The translations under genes and the position numbers were made by a program. Of a stretch of DNA of 64,000 nt, positions 9,918 to 20,405 are shown one piece after another (positions within the stretch are counted from its first letter, which is position 1; each line of letters starts with the position of its first letter). The stretch comes from Cerioporus squamosus (lineage: Eukaryota; Basidiomycota; Agaricomycetes; Polyporales; Polyporaceae). The notes beneath the pieces were generated by a model. That model had not been told where the DNA came from. It saw only the letters and a list, made by a program, of their open reading frames with translations, and ran no database searches. The stretch covers positions 103,999 to 167,998 of the forward strand of contig JABYQS010000078.1 of assembly GCA_022592435.1 (NCBI GenBank), read 5' to 3'.

Positions 9918-10203
9918 ATGCGAGCGTTTCGGTGCGTCGGACTCGCGCTTGGCTGTATGGACATGACGACTGCAATTAGAGGATGCGAGTTCCGCAGTTC
10001 AGCATGGTGTGTATGCAGTTCCCAGTATCTTCCATCCCGCCCTGGCGCAACGTCCCCTCCTCGCCGCTAGTGTTCCCTACGCAGCAGAAGACTAGAGGAA
10101 GCTGGACTTCGAAGATGCTGGTAAGGCCGAGATCGCGATCATTCACATTTCCGCAAGGACCTCGTTGGCCAAGTCCATTTACGTCCAGCTAAGGACACGT
10201 CCA
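9918..10203. other. Intergenic
   Basis: Nothing recognisable. Confidence 0.4.
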
Positions 10204-10925
10204 CTATCCACCTTGTCCTCCCCACCGTACCGTCTGTCTCGTCCCTCCACGGGGTATCGACCGCTTCGTCCACGCTGCGGCTGTCTCTTCTCGCTCCTTT
10301 ACAGATTGTCCCTCATCTGGCTTATCCTGCATTAGCTCATCGCCTTTTCCCTTGCAGTCAACCGACGGTGAGCTGGACGCAAGCTGTCCGAAGGAGTCAT
10401 CGCGCACCTTCTTCGCCTGAGGCTGCTTCGACACGGCGGAACTGTTCTCTCCGCCAGCACGAAGCTCGCGGTGCTTCCGCGCCTTCGGTTCGAGGACCGT
10501 GCTGGCGAGTCCCGAACGGATACGCAGCAGCCCTCTGGCCGCTTTCGAGCGTCGCGGTCGCCATGAAGCCGGGGTACAAGCGATCCAGGTCACCTTCAGG
10601 ACGACCGTGATGCCTCGCGAGCATGATGTTTGATCTTGGGCCCAACTTCGGCGAACCTGTACTCGAAGTTGAAGTCGTCGTAGAAGTGCCCGCGGCTTAT
10701 GGTGCAGCACTCCGACGTGAGAATGGGTAGGCAGTGATGTCGCGGCTCCAGCAGGCAGGCTGTGATTCGCCGGGACGGCGGGACGCGCCTGGGACGTTCT
10801 GGTAGAGGATGCGCACGCACGCGAACCTTGAACATTCGCTGCCACTGCTCCGCCATCGAGGAGCTCCCGAAGGACTTGGACTCAAGGTTTGCGGCGGTAA
10901 TCTTGTGCGTACGCTCGAGCACGGT
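10204..10925 (-). other. Possible unrecognised exons downstream of the HET fragment
   Basis: The minus strand has protein-like pieces in different frames. One segment at about 10925-10835 includes ITAANLESKSFGSSSMAEQW and is followed by a plausible donor. A second at about 10690-10630 includes GHFYDDFNFEYRFAEVG. A third is a Lys/Glu-rich stretch at about 10540-10204 (LASTVLEPKARKHRELRAGG...). I do not recognise the family and cannot join the pieces with confidence. It may be a decayed gene or the far exons of the HET gene. Confidence 0.25.
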
Positions 10926-11025
10926 GAGGCGCGGCTATGGTTGCAGCGAAGCGGGCGGAAGTTAATGTCGACTTGCAAAGTGGTACGTACGCGAGGATAG
11001 GGAGTACCCGTCTTCGAGCTGACAG

Positions 11026-11392
11026 TCCGGGCCGGTGGCACGTCTCCGAGGTAAGCATAACACATGTCCGCGTGCGAGTAGTAGGCAAACATCGAATTGG
11101 TCGCCTCGGAGAGCTCGGAGCTGCTCGTCTTGTCGATGCAGCATGCGTCGTTCCAGATCCACTTGTATCCATGTCGCTCAGCGAGTTCGCAGGATTCGCA
11201 GACCTTGGTCGAGGAGAGGTCGCGGGGAATGGAGTTTGTCAGAGCAGAATGAACGCTAAGTGCCTGCGTCTCTTGGAACGTCTGCTCTGTCTTGTCCCAG
11301 ACGTGGGAGAGAATCGCGAAACGTGCGAGTTGCGCTGCCTCGACCGATGGGAAGAAGTGTAACTCGGCGCGGTCTGTGCTCAGGAGCCACAT
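11026..11392 (-). pseudogene. Truncated HET-domain gene
   Basis: From the ATG at 11392 the minus strand encodes MWLLSTDRAELHFF, then FAILSHVWDKTEQTFQE, then ERHGYKWIWNDACCIDKTSS and SMFAYYSHADMCYAYLGDVPP. This is the N-terminal half of a HET domain, the signature of fungal heterokaryon-incompatibility-type proteins. The usual continuation (an SRWF.RGWTLQELIAP-type motif) is absent from the following 350 bp in any frame. The gene is therefore either truncated or rearranged after about residue 122. A donor-like site follows (GTACGTACC), but no matching HET exon was found. Confidence 0.65.
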
Positions 11393-12247
11393 GAGCTATT
11401 CTAGGAGGGCAGGAAAGTCTCAATAATCGAACTTCCTCTACGCCGGACGCGTGCAAGCTGGAACGTACCAGGGCAACGATATAAGGCAGTGCACAGTGAG
11501 AGCAGCTAGGTCGGGTTGCGGGAAGATGGGAGCGACTCGGAGCTCAGCATACGAGCTCGAGCTATGTACGAGAACGTCACCTGCCTGTACCCTCGTGGTG
11601 CGCAGACTTGTGGTGTCAAACCTTGTGCATATGCCATACATCGATGTGCCTCCCGGGACAATTACTCGTAGCGACCGTCTTGCACAGGAGAGGAGATCGA
11701 TGCCCTCTTCGGGCGCAGCTTCGTCTATCACCGATAGAGCTCTCGTTCCACGATTGTGTGGCTGCCCACACTGCAACTTTGCAGAGAAGAGATGTAGCGC
11801 AAAGCTCGAGTCAACTTTCAACGACCGCTTGTCCGGAAATGTATGACAACTCACCAAGAATGGCACGCGGCGGTCTTCCGTGCTTCAGTTGGTCGCGAAC
11901 TCCCAGACGAGGTAGACAGTTCGACTCGGGACCACAGTGGCTCATGCGTTACCGCACAACCTGATTTGCTGCGATGTCAGACGGGGATGATCTGCGCTTA
12001 ACGTCGAGTGTTCGGAATGCAACTGATGATCGGCCAAACGAGGAGGATAAGCAGAAAGAGTCTGGAGATGTCTCATATATAGATAGTGTCAAGAACACAA
12101 CGATATATCTAGTGACGATGGGGTTTCAGTCGATATATACAATTCAGGAAGTCCACCAACGTTCTTGCGACTCACCTCGATATCCGCCGACGCAACAAAC
12201 AGTCATCCCGGTAGGCCGCGGCAAGATACGACAGCATTGTACAAGAT
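11393..12247. other. Intergenic, no supported gene
   Basis: Overlapping frames of about 130-140 codons exist on both strands, but neither has recognisable features. They look like chance frames in GC-rich DNA. Confidence 0.45.
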
Positions 12248-14733
12248 TCAGCTCGCCCTGCTGGATGGCTTGTCGGGATACAGCTGGAAAGAACAATGAG
12301 GACCAGCGGACACCGCGTTTGCTCTAGACGAACCTTCCCCGGGTTGAACAGATTGAGCGGGTCTATCGTCTTCTTGATCATCCGCATGAGTTCGACGGTG
12401 CCTTCACCCAGTTCCTCATACAAGTACCCCCGCTTCCCGAGGCCGACGCCATGCTCTCCGGTGCCTATCGCGCTAACGTCAGCACATCAGCTACGCGAGA
12501 GTAAGTACACTGGATTGTTACATGTGCCGTCCAGGTATATGGCCCGCTTCACAATTCGCTGCACAGCGTCGTAGGCGAGAGCGGACTCTTCGGCATTTCT
12601 ATAAAGCAGTAATGCGTGGAAGTTCCCTGTGCGTCACGCATGAGCTATGCCAAAACCCTTCGAGTCGCGCGGATCAGAGAGAATCGTACCATCTCCCACA
12701 TGTCCGATGACAGTAGACACGATGCCGTGCTCAGCGAGGTCCTTCTTTGTCTCGCGGATTAAGTCGGGGAGTCGCGAGACAGGAACGCTGGTACAGATTC
12801 AGTATGGTCCTCTCCAAATGGAGACCGTACGGTACACGGACACTCACCAAACGTCGGTTCCGACACCCTTCGACCCGGGCAACATTGCCAATCCGGAGTA
12901 GATTGCGTTCTTCCTGTCTGTCCAGAGGTCCTCCGCCTCTCTCTCGTTCCGCGCGAATATGAAATCGGTCGCGCCGTACTTGGCCGTGATCGTCTTGACG
13001 ATATCCGCGGTCTCCTGCAATGCACAGGGAGTCGGGCCCTGGAATTTCAAGAAGAGACTGTCTTTCTCGGGCCATTTCCGCGTGGACATGCCGTACATGT
13101 TCGTGCCCTTCATGAACTGGTCGTCTACGAGTTCGACGCACTCTGGGCGCAACGATGTCAGTAAGAGGCAGCCGTGTCGATTAGTACTGGGACACGCACG
13201 GATCCCGACACCGGAGTTTACGATGTCGATCACGGCTTGCGTAGCTTTGTGCACATCCGGGAACTGCACTACGGCAACGTTCGTCGGCAGGACGGGTGCA
13301 AGGCGGATGGTAACTAGAACCCACATGAGCAACGTTCGACATCTCGCAGTAACATACTCACCCTCTGTGACGATGCCTAGTGTACCTTCCGCGCCGATGA
13401 ACAGCTTTGTGGTGTCAAATCCGGCAGAAGACTTCCTCGCGCGTCTTCGGGTTTTGATGACCTCTCCGGACGGCAGCACGACAGTCTGACAGACCTAATA
13501 AGTAAGCTGACGGGGATGAAGAGGCGAGAATACTTACCGCATTGAGGAACCACTCCGCGCGAGCGGTTCCGTATCTGACCGCGTTCGCTGGGAAGACGTG
13601 AGTTGGGATACGAATCCGGACGAATGATCTCGTGCGACCTACTCCCGGAACAGCCTGTGCTCAGCATGCCACCAAGGGTTGCGCCTGGTCCAGGATCAAG
13701 CTAGACAGTCGTGAGAGTGAGTCTACTTATCAGCAGGCGTTTCGGGGAAACGTGGCTCACCGGGAAGAATAGCGGGATCCCTACGCGACGCTATCAGCCG
13801 TCATACGATGCATGCCAGTACCCTCCGAACGTACCTCTCTTCCTCAGATGGTCGTTGAGATCCATCCAGTTGACGCCAGGTTGGCAGACGACATCCGAGT
13901 CCGCTTCTGTGCATGCAGGCGGACATCAGCCATGTTCTCTGTGGGACATTTGTACATGACTGACCATGAATCTCAATGATCTTGTCCATCCGCGACATAT
14001 CGATAGATATACCGCCGACGGACGGCTGTAAGAGCGCAGTGTCAAGCAGGACCCGCAGGCAACCCGGAGAGCACGAGACTTACCGGAAGATAGTGCCCTT
14101 CGAGGCTCGTGCCCCCAGAAAAGGGAACTACGGGCATCCGGTACTTCACCGCGACCTTGACGATCTTCACGACGTCTTCGGTCGAGGTTGGATACACGAC
14201 CACTGATGGGAGAGAGTCTGCGGCTCATGGTCAGCTCCCAGCTCAGTCCGACACCATAGAAATCAGATACCAGGATGCATAGCGAAGTTCGCCGTGCCAT
14301 GTCGTTCCAGCTCTTCCGCATCCGTGGATACGGCGTCTTCATCGTGCTGGAATGCATCTTGTAGCTCGCGGATAGCCTTGAGGAAGTCATCCGGAGAGCC
14401 GTACTGTGTGTTGAAGTCCGTACTGATCCTGTCGGTGTCCGTGCGCGATGTTGCGAGGTAGTAGCCCAGGGCGCCGCTGACTACGGAACCCAGAGCGAAC
14501 GCGAGTGCAGGATTGAAGCCTCGAGCTCGTGACTCTGAGTCTCGTGCGGCGGTCGTAGAAATGTGTCTTCCGCCATCAGCCCGTGCTGTTGTCGCACTGA
14601 ACGCGCGAGGCTGAAGGATACGAGACGTCCCCAGTGCACTGCGTCGCGCAGTCGTTGCGAGTGCAGCGGTGACGGTACGTCGTGCGCTGAGCCTGAGTGA
14701 AACGTCCATAAATCGGATGAGGGGCCGGTCCAA
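12248..14733 (-). CDS. DLD1: D-lactate dehydrogenase (cytochrome), copy 1
   Basis: About 14 exons join on the minus strand into a complete FAD-linked D-lactate dehydrogenase, which oxidises D-lactate to pyruvate and passes electrons to cytochrome c in mitochondria. A Ser/Arg-rich presequence and a membrane segment (LAFALGSVVSGALGYYL) are followed by the FAD-binding domain ([68 protein letters not shown]). The C-terminal FAD-oxidase domain follows ([49 protein letters not shown]), ending NPGK-LYPDKPSSRAS. Stop at 12248-12250. Compared with the neighbouring copy it has one extra intron, splitting the GTC-TGEHG codons. The start could also be the Met at 14709. Confidence 0.88.
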
Positions 14734-14954
14734 GCTAAACTTGTGTCTTTATATGCGATTTGCGTCCGAAGCATGATGTGTCTGTCAAAGGTCATCTCGC
14801 TTCTCGGCGCTCGCGTTGATATCTCACCTGCTGAGGCTGCGCCTCCCACACGGAGCGCTGACACGAGCAATCTCCAAGTCGCCCGCGGTGATCGACGCAG
14901 GTTCAGTAAGCTAGATGTCTTCCATAGATGCAAGCAGACGCGACCAGTACTACG

Positions 14955-17669
14955 TTAGACATGAGGTACAAGGCCTGCTTCCTTCGTAGATTCCGACTTT
15001 GGCTTGTCGGGATACAGCTATCAACATCACGGAACGCGTGAGTACAACCCGGCAGACCATATCAATTCGGAACTGACCTTCCCGGGATTGAAAAGGTTCA
15101 ACGGGTCGATAGCCTTCTTGATCGTCTTCATGAGCTCGACCGTGCCCTCCCCAAGCTCGTCGTACAGGTAGTCGCGCTTGCCCATCCCGACGCCGTGCTC
15201 GCCTGTGCACGTCCCGCCGAGCGCGATCGCGCGGTGGACCATACGCGCGACGGCTGCCTGTGCCTTCTCGAGCTCCTCGTCGTTCGAGAACAGCAGGAGG
15301 GCGTGGAAGTTCCCTGCGGACAGTCAGCATACACTGCACCCCGGCTGGTAGGGTGAACGCACCATCTCCAACATGTCCGACGATCGTGTACACGATGCCG
15401 TGCGCCTCAAGGTCTTCCTTCGTGCCGTAGACGAGTTCCGGCAGGCGGGACGGAGGGACGCTGTGACACATCAGTATACTCGTCGTGCCGCTGCTTGGAC
15501 ATGCACGCTCACCAGACGTCCGTGCTCCACCCTCGGGCGCCGGGAATGAGCGCGAGACTCGAATAGAGCGCGTTCTTCCTGTCCGTCCAGAGGTCGGTAG
15601 CCTCCTTTTCGCTCTTCGCGAGCGCGAACCCGGTTCCTCCGTGTTTCTGCGTGATCTTCTTCACGATGTCCGCCGTCTCTTGCAGAGCGCGCGGCGTCGG
15701 GCCCTGGAACTTGAAAAACAGGCTGTCCTTCTCCGGCCACTTGCGGCTCGACATCCCGTAGATGTTCGTCGCCTTCATGAACTGCTCGTCACACAGCTCG
15801 ACACATTCTGCGGGAGTAACGTCAGTCAAAAACCAAAGGAATGTGGCCGAGGACGTACGGATGCCGACGCCGGAATTGACGATCTCGCTGACAGCCTCGG
15901 TCGCCTTGCGCACGTCGGGGAACTGTACCACGGCGACGTTGGTTGGGAGGAGCGGAGCGAGACGCAGTGTCACTACGAGGGAACAGTCAGCGGACTGTCA
16001 TGCGGCACCCCAGGCGAACAAACCTTCCGTGACGATGCCGAGGGTTCCTTCCGCACCAATGAACAGCTTCGTTGTGTCAAAGCCAGCGGACGACTTGCGC
16101 GCTCGTCTGCGGGTCTTGATGACTTCGCCGGATGGCAGCACCACTGTCTGCGCAAGCGTGAGTCAAGAAGGCGACCCCGATGAGCGAGAGGTTTACCGCG
16201 TTCAAGAACCACTCCGCTTTCGCCGTCCCGTACCGCACCGCGTTAGCTTAGCTATGGTCAGCAAGCGGTGATAGTCCAGCTACGTCTCCACGTACTGCCT
16301 GAACACCCGGTACTAAGCATGCCGCCGATTGTTGCTCCAGGTGCGGGATCAAGCTGTAGTGCACAGAGTGAGTCGTAGAGTTGTATTTGTGTCCGCTTGA
16401 AGCTTACCGGAAAAAAGAGCGGTATTCCTGAAGTATCAGATGCTGTGGTGAGCAGCGGGCATAGCGAACAGCGGGATTGCGCACCTTTCTTTTTGAGAGT
16501 CTCGTTCAGGTCCATCCAACGGATGCCCGGTTGGCAAACGACATCCGAGTCCGCCTCTGCAAAGAGCAGTGTCAATGAGGCTTTCCGACACTATCCCCCG
16601 CGGGATAATCTACCAACCCCAGGGGATAGCTCATGGTACCACGGAGTACAGACTTCGTCTCCAGACCTTACAACGGTCGGACCAGTAGGCGCCAGTGGAG
16701 GTCCGCAAGTATGTCGCTTCGGACATCGCACTCATCGAGCCGGGGTTCGCGCTCATCGTCGCCAACAGTGAGTGCGGCCTCCGGCCTCCGAACTTCCTCT
16801 TCTAAGATGACCGCTGCTACGAGTTCCAAAGCAAGGAGCGAATGCGAGACGCTCAACTCCGAGACACGTGTCGACTCACCATGTATCTCAATGATTGCGT
16901 CCATCTTCGACATATCCACGCAGATGCCACCCACTGAGGGCTTCGGAGGTACAGGAGTGAGATGCAGAAGTCACAAAGCGAAGGAACGAGACTCACAGCC
17001 CGAAAATGTCCCTCCAAACTTGTCGCCCCAGAATACGGTATGACGGGCATCCTGTACTTGACGGCTGTCTTGACGATCTTCACCACGTCCTCAGTTGACG
17101 TCGGATACACGACCACAGACGGCTTCGAGCCTATGCGGACCCTCAGCTCGTCGCTCCCACCTCACGAACGCCATCCTGATAAGCGAACACGCACCAGGAT
17201 GATAGTCATTTTCCGAGAACCCGTGCTCCTCGAGATCCTCCACGTCCGTGGTGACAGCATCCTCGTCCGGGAACAACTTCCGCAACTCCTCAATAGCAGC
17301 CTTGAAGTCCTCCGGCGAGCCGTACCGGCTGCTGAGCTCGGTGCCTGCGCTGTTGCGCCCCGGCCTAGTTGCGACGTAGTAGCCAACCGCGCCGCTGAGT
17401 AGAGAGCCTGCGGCGAATGCGAGCACGGCATTCGAGCCTTTTGAGCCTTTCGACTGAGCACGAGGAGCGTCGCTTGAGAAGAACGAGCCGGAGCTATTCC
17501 AGCGAGAGCCTAAGCCGAGAGTCGCTGTGTGTCGCAGAGCGGGTGCTGCACGCAGGGTCCGCCTAGCAGAAACGGACAGGACAGTGCGACATGGCGATCC
17601 CAGTTGCATGTTCTCAAATGCAGCCCGTGCTCCAGTCGTGCAGGTACTAGAAGGCAAGCGGAGGGTCAC
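14955..17669 (-). CDS. DLD1: D-lactate dehydrogenase (cytochrome), copy 2
   Basis: Thirteen exons splice into an intact paralogue of the gene just downstream, same strand and same order. The presequence contains [14 protein letters not shown], followed by a membrane segment ([19 protein letters not shown]). The FAD domain reads [53 protein letters not shown] and [18 protein letters not shown]. The FAD-oxidase domain reads [35 protein letters not shown] and [20 protein letters not shown]. The C-terminus is [20 protein letters not shown], stop at 14955-14957. One intron (16557-16879) is 323 bp, against about 60 bp at the same place in copy 1. The start may be Met 17669 or 17609. Confidence 0.9.
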
Positions 17670-18042
17670 GATCTTCCAGACTGTGCAGGCGTTTGGGAGT
17701 TAGTCGGAGTGTCGACTTCGCACGCGGCAGGATCACGGCGAGAACGAAGAAGAGTAGGTTGAGGGGAGTCGAGATGTAGTCATCTTGCAGGCCGGTCGCA
17801 GGCACGTCAACGAGGGAGGCAAGCACGAGTTCACGACGCGATCATGGCGCGTGTACTTATGGTCACATGGGAGCTCAGGCGCACAGGCGGAGGCCCGACG
17901 GTTTTACACTCAGTACTCAGGTCATACGAAACAACCAACTGGACATTGAGCGTTCGGAATAAGTACCAGGCTCGACCATGGGTAGCGTAAACTACTCGCA
18001 AGCTATCGGCATTCTATTAGGATCGACCCGTGGTGAGCACAG
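17670..18042. other. Intergenic
   Basis: Between the D-lactate dehydrogenase start and the F-box gene end. Nothing recognisable. Confidence 0.5.
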
Positions 18043-19743
18043 TTACTCGACATAGCACGGTAAGGGTATCATCACTCTTCCAACGACGGCCTGTAATATC
18101 TCCACGTAAGGGATCGGCAACGGAGGGGGTAGCTCCCCGCCCCCACTCTTCACCTGCTGCCGATACAGCAACATCTCGAGGCGCAGTGCCCGAGCCGCAC
18201 GCAGCTCCAGCACAGAGGCTATCTCCTCGTACTCCGCAACCCAATCCCGAGCCCCGTTCAGTTGAATATACAGATGCGTCAGCGCCGACGCAACGTTCTC
18301 GACTCCCAGAGCGACGAAGACGTCCCTGCTCGACGCAGCCTCGACCGACAGACACGTGAGCCTCGGGAAGTAGCCCAGCAGCCACCCCCACGCCTCGCTC
18401 TGCCCGTCGCGCACGGGCTTGCACAGGGTAATGTCCAAGTCGACGATAGCAGCAGGCGAGAAGATAGGCGCGAAGCCGCGGAAGAGCCGGAGGAGGTCGA
18501 GGTCGAAGTCGGGGTGCAAGACGAATGACTGGTCGGAGGAAAGTACGACAAGCCGCGTCCGGGACTCGCCGTCCTCCTCCTGTGCGTATCCCTGCGCGAT
18601 GTGCGGGTAGTCCTCCTCGGGGCGGCAGACCGTGAGCTCGATCTGGTCTATCTGCGGGATGGCTTGCAGACGCTTCGTGACCGGGAGGAAGTCCGAGAGG
18701 GCGTCGTACGCCGAGTCCGTGCATACCGTGAGCAACGTCTTGGGCGGTAGTGTGCAGCACTCCAGGATAGAACGGACGCAGGCCGCGGTGTCGCCAATCC
18801 TGATGGAGTCGAGCTGGTCTAACCGGGGAGTCGGGGAGTGCGCGATGGCCGCTGGATTGCCGAGCAGGCCATACAACGGCACGCAGCCAAATAGACCCAG
18901 GATCTCCAGGTCGGGGCACCTCTCCAGCACCTTCATTATGTCAGAAACGGAGCCAGGATAGCAACAACGGATGCTACGCGCGTGTAGAGGCGTCGTGGCT
19001 TCGTCGAGCCCGGCCAGAACGTCGAGGATCCGGAGGGACGGCCCCGCCCAAAGGAGCGGGAGGCCCACGCATGTTGTTCTGAGGATGCGAAGGCGGGGAA
19101 AGCGAGCTGGGGACTCGGCCGAGAGATCTGCGGCAAGAGGCGTGATGGCGCAGTCGAGCCGCAACTCCAGCGATTCCAACAGCGGTAAAGAGAGGTCGAA
19201 GAACGGCCGCATATCTCGGTCTTCCTCGCCTCTGCAGTCCAGGTACAAGGCGGAAATTCGGGTCAGATGCTCCTCTGTGGCAGGAGCGTGGAGTGCGGGA
19301 AGGAAATCGCCATAGAGGCCGAGCGTGATGCGCATAGGGGCTGTTCGGGCGAGTGCGTCGAGGACGACGGATGGGTGGTGCATCGTGCTGCCGACAAGCG
19401 GCTGCCCAGCGGGTGGGAATAAGAAGTCCTTCCAAAAGACGGGAGTGGCGTGGATGAGCGTACGCCAGCCGCGACAGACATGCGTGAGCTGGATCGCATC
19501 CCTAGAGCTGGCTAACGGACCAGCCAGCCGGAAGACCTCTACGAGGATCTCGAGCGGCAACTTCAGGTTGATGAGGGCGACGCTGTTGTGCAGCGTCTTC
19601 ACTCGCAGCATGCGGTCTTGGAGGGCCTTGATCTTCGCCTCGTCCTCTTCTAGCATCTTCAACGTGAGCTTTTGGACTTTCTCTGGTGCGAGATTGGAGT
19701 TGCGCAGCCATTCTTCACTGGGTATGTTGGAATGCGAGTCCAT
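18043..19743 (-). CDS. F-box protein A (566 aa, intronless)
   Basis: A single open frame starts at 19743. A short coiled, Lys/Glu-rich N-terminus (about residues 15-50) precedes the F-box (LKLPLEILVEVFRLAG... LTHVCRGWRTLIHATPVFW, about residues 58-106). The rest reads as irregular leucine-rich repeats (LLESLELRLDC, FPRLRILRTTCV, CPDLEILGLFGC, FPRLTCLSVEA). F-box proteins of this type are likely substrate adaptors of SCF ubiquitin ligases; the target is unknown. It lies in tandem with a shorter paralogue (20406-21788), and a third copy is at 35849-37549. Confidence 0.88.
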   Translation of the reverse strand: MDSHSNIPSEEWLRNSNLAPEKVQKLTLKMLEEDEAKIKALQDRMLRVKTLHNSVALINLKLPLEILVEVFRLAGPLASSRDAIQLTHVCRGWRTLIHATPVFWKDFLFPPAGQPLVGSTMHHPSVVLDALARTAPMRITLGLYGDFLPALHAPATEEHLTRISALYLDCRGEEDRDMRPFFDLSLPLLESLELRLDCAITPLAADLSAESPARFPRLRILRTTCVGLPLLWAGPSLRILDVLAGLDEATTPLHARSIRCCYPGSVSDIMKVLERCPDLEILGLFGCVPLYGLLGNPAAIAHSPTPRLDQLDSIRIGDTAACVRSILECCTLPPKTLLTVCTDSAYDALSDFLPVTKRLQAIPQIDQIELTVCRPEEDYPHIAQGYAQEEDGESRTRLVVLSSDQSFVLHPDFDLDLLRLFRGFAPIFSPAAIVDLDITLCKPVRDGQSEAWGWLLGYFPRLTCLSVEAASSRDVFVALGVENVASALTHLYIQLNGARDWVAEYEEIASVLELRAARALRLEMLLYRQQVKSGGGELPPPLPIPYVEILQAVVGRVMIPLPCYVE

Positions 19744-20405
19744 CTGGTACGCAGTTTCAGTGGCGATTTCAGTGGCGACAGCATAGAGAGTGGACCTTGA
19801 CGTGACAGTGGCACCGTGCCAAATCCGCTAGTAGGGCGTAATCGGTGTCGATCAGGGCGTTCCCAACAGTTTCAGAGTCTGTGTAGCTCAACTTGATGCA
19901 TAGTCCATACCAGATGAGGGTTACGATGTATACATCGCAAGCGGCGTCGTGGCGATGGTCGTGGAGACTCTTGGAAAAGCGCACGGCGTTCTAGTAGGTA
20001 GCCCACGTGGTATCCACGCGCCATCCTCCGCGCGTCTGAGCTTCCTTTTCAGGACATTCCCACTCATCCCACGAACCACGACAGCGCAGTTGCAGCGCAG
20101 TGGCATTTTCGACGTCGATATCGCTCCTTCCATTTCTCCAGACCTCGATTCTGGCAGGGACTCTCAGAGGTCGGACGGGCTGCCTTCATAGCTCCGGCGG
20201 ATGCACGCCGTCAACTTCTAAGTACGGAACATAATGATACATGAAGTACAACCTGTAAGCCTTTATTCTGTAGGTGCTGCGGTGGATTCACAGTGGAACA
20301 CTGGCATCAAGATTCTGATCCTACCTAGTAGTGATTGACTTGTCCAGACTTGAGCGACCCAAAAGCCTCGACTCGACCGTGACCGTACCCGGGAGGGTGC
20401 AGCTA
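19744..20405. other. Intergenic between two F-box genes
   Basis: No gene seen. Confidence 0.5.

Noticed and set aside
11438..11866. Overlapping frames of about 130-140 codons on opposite strands
   Set aside because: Neither has motifs, splice structure or coding-like composition; probably chance.
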